DNA of 5,920 nucleotides from an uncultured Acidimicrobiaceae bacterium (GTDB lineage Bacteria > Actinomycetota > Acidimicrobiia > Acidimicrobiales > Ilumatobacteraceae), in assembly GCA_903919215.1 (NCBI GenBank), contig CAIXHI010000042.1, positions 1-5,920 on the forward strand, written 5' to 3'. Shown one piece after another: positions 5,745 through 5,920 of this stretch. Position numbers and translations under genes: made by a program. Numbering within the stretch: the stretch's first letter is position 1; each line of letters starts with the position of its first letter. The notes beneath the pieces were generated by a model. The model made no database searches, was not told the origin of the DNA, and saw nothing but the letters and a program-made list of their open reading frames with translations.

Positions 5745-5771
5745 GGAGGGGGTTTCGGGGGGAGGAGGGGG
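5743..5771 (+). other. G-quadruplex-capable tract outside the right inverted repeat
   Basis: The plus strand has G-runs of 4, 5, 6 and 5 bases (5743-5746, 5748-5752, 5757-5762, 5767-5771) separated by loops A, TTTC and AGGA. It starts at the outer edge of the right inverted repeat and ends 6 bp before the -10 box of the fumarase gene. It therefore covers the position where a -35 element would sit. Confidence 0.65.
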
Positions 5772-5777
5772 CGGACG

Positions 5778-5783
5778 TAGCCT
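5778..5783 (+). promoter_or_regulatory. -10 box (TAGCCT) for a leaderless transcript of the fumarase gene
   Basis: TAGCCT is followed by six bases and then ATG at 5790, with no Shine-Dalgarno sequence. The expected -35 region falls inside the G-rich tract at 5743-5771, so no ordinary -35 box is present. Confidence 0.5.
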
Positions 5784-5789
5784 GAGCAC

Positions 5790-5920
5790 ATGGCTGCTTC
5801 CCCCGAGTTCGAGTTCACGGAACTGTTCCCCCTCGGTCACGACGACACCCTCTACCGTCTGATCTCCACCGACCATGTGCGCACGGTGGAGACGCCCCTC
5901 GGCACGTACCTGCAGGTCGA
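5790..5920 (+). CDS. Class I (iron-sulfur) fumarate hydratase, N-terminal fragment cut by window edge
   Basis: Only 43 codons and two bases are visible. The sequence after the start, with FTELFPLGHDDTLYRLIST, DHVRTVETPLG and TYLQV, follows the N-terminus of class I fumarases such as E. coli FumA (pattern 'FPL..DDT.Y.LLTS..V...E..G...LKV'). The enzyme would catalyse the reversible hydration of fumarate to malate in the TCA cycle, using a 4Fe-4S cluster whose ligands lie beyond the window. The ATG at 5790 is six bases after a TAGCCT box and matches the family start. Its promoter directly abuts the G-rich outer edge of the repeat-bounded nuclease region, so expression could be affected by that structure. 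The assignment rests on a short stretch, though the match is distinctive. Confidence 0.8.
   Translation, partial: MAASPEFEFTELFPLGHDDTLYRLISTDHVRTVETPLGTYLQV

Noticed and set aside
4600..5760. Target-site duplication next to the inverted repeats
   Set aside because: Both flanks are G/C-rich and loosely similar, but no exact direct duplication of 3-10 bp at matching positions could be defined by eye.

Overview
The window looks like a chromosomal segment of a high-GC actinobacterium. The strongly G/C-biased third codon positions, the GTG and TTG starts, and the TAnnnT boxes 6-8 bp upstream of start codons with no Shine-Dalgarno sequence all fit. The gene repertoire resembles Acidimicrobiia of the Ilumatobacter type, but that lineage assignment is an inference from style, not from a search.

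Layout. (1) Positions 1-688, minus strand: the N-terminal 229 codons of an eIF2B/MtnA-fold protein that runs off the left edge. (2) Positions 749-1237, plus strand: a divergent gene for a small thioredoxin-fold protein without a CxxC motif. (3) Positions 1241-3721, plus strand: a complete HrpB-type DExH helicase, in the same frame as (2) and separated from its stop by one codon. (4) Positions 3737-4507, minus strand: a convergent gene for a proline-rich, single-pass membrane protein with a four-cysteine exported domain. (5) Positions 4723-5625, plus strand: a 300-aa protein joining an AbiEi-type winged-helix N-terminus to a DUF559/Vsr-like PD-(D/E)XK nuclease C-terminus. (6) From position 5790, plus strand: the first 43 codons of a class I fumarate hydratase, cut by the right edge.

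The helicase, thioredoxin-fold gene and fumarase look like ordinary chromosomal genes. The unusual part is 4582-5771. The nuclease gene sits between two 67-bp inverted repeats of identical length (4617-4683 and 5678-5744; 51/67 identical without gaps by hand alignment). Each repeat is itself a pair of inverted sub-units built on the core TCTGTGTCGCGGGC. A further copy of the sub-unit lies at 5635-5665. Immediately outside each inverted repeat is a G-quadruplex-capable G-rich tract, mirror-oriented like the repeats. This gives the symmetrical arrangement G4 - inverted repeat - nuclease - inverted repeat - G4. It looks like a single-gene element or a repeat family with its partner nuclease, comparable in architecture to REP/RAYT cassettes but with an unrelated protein. 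It is the best candidate here for an undescribed system.
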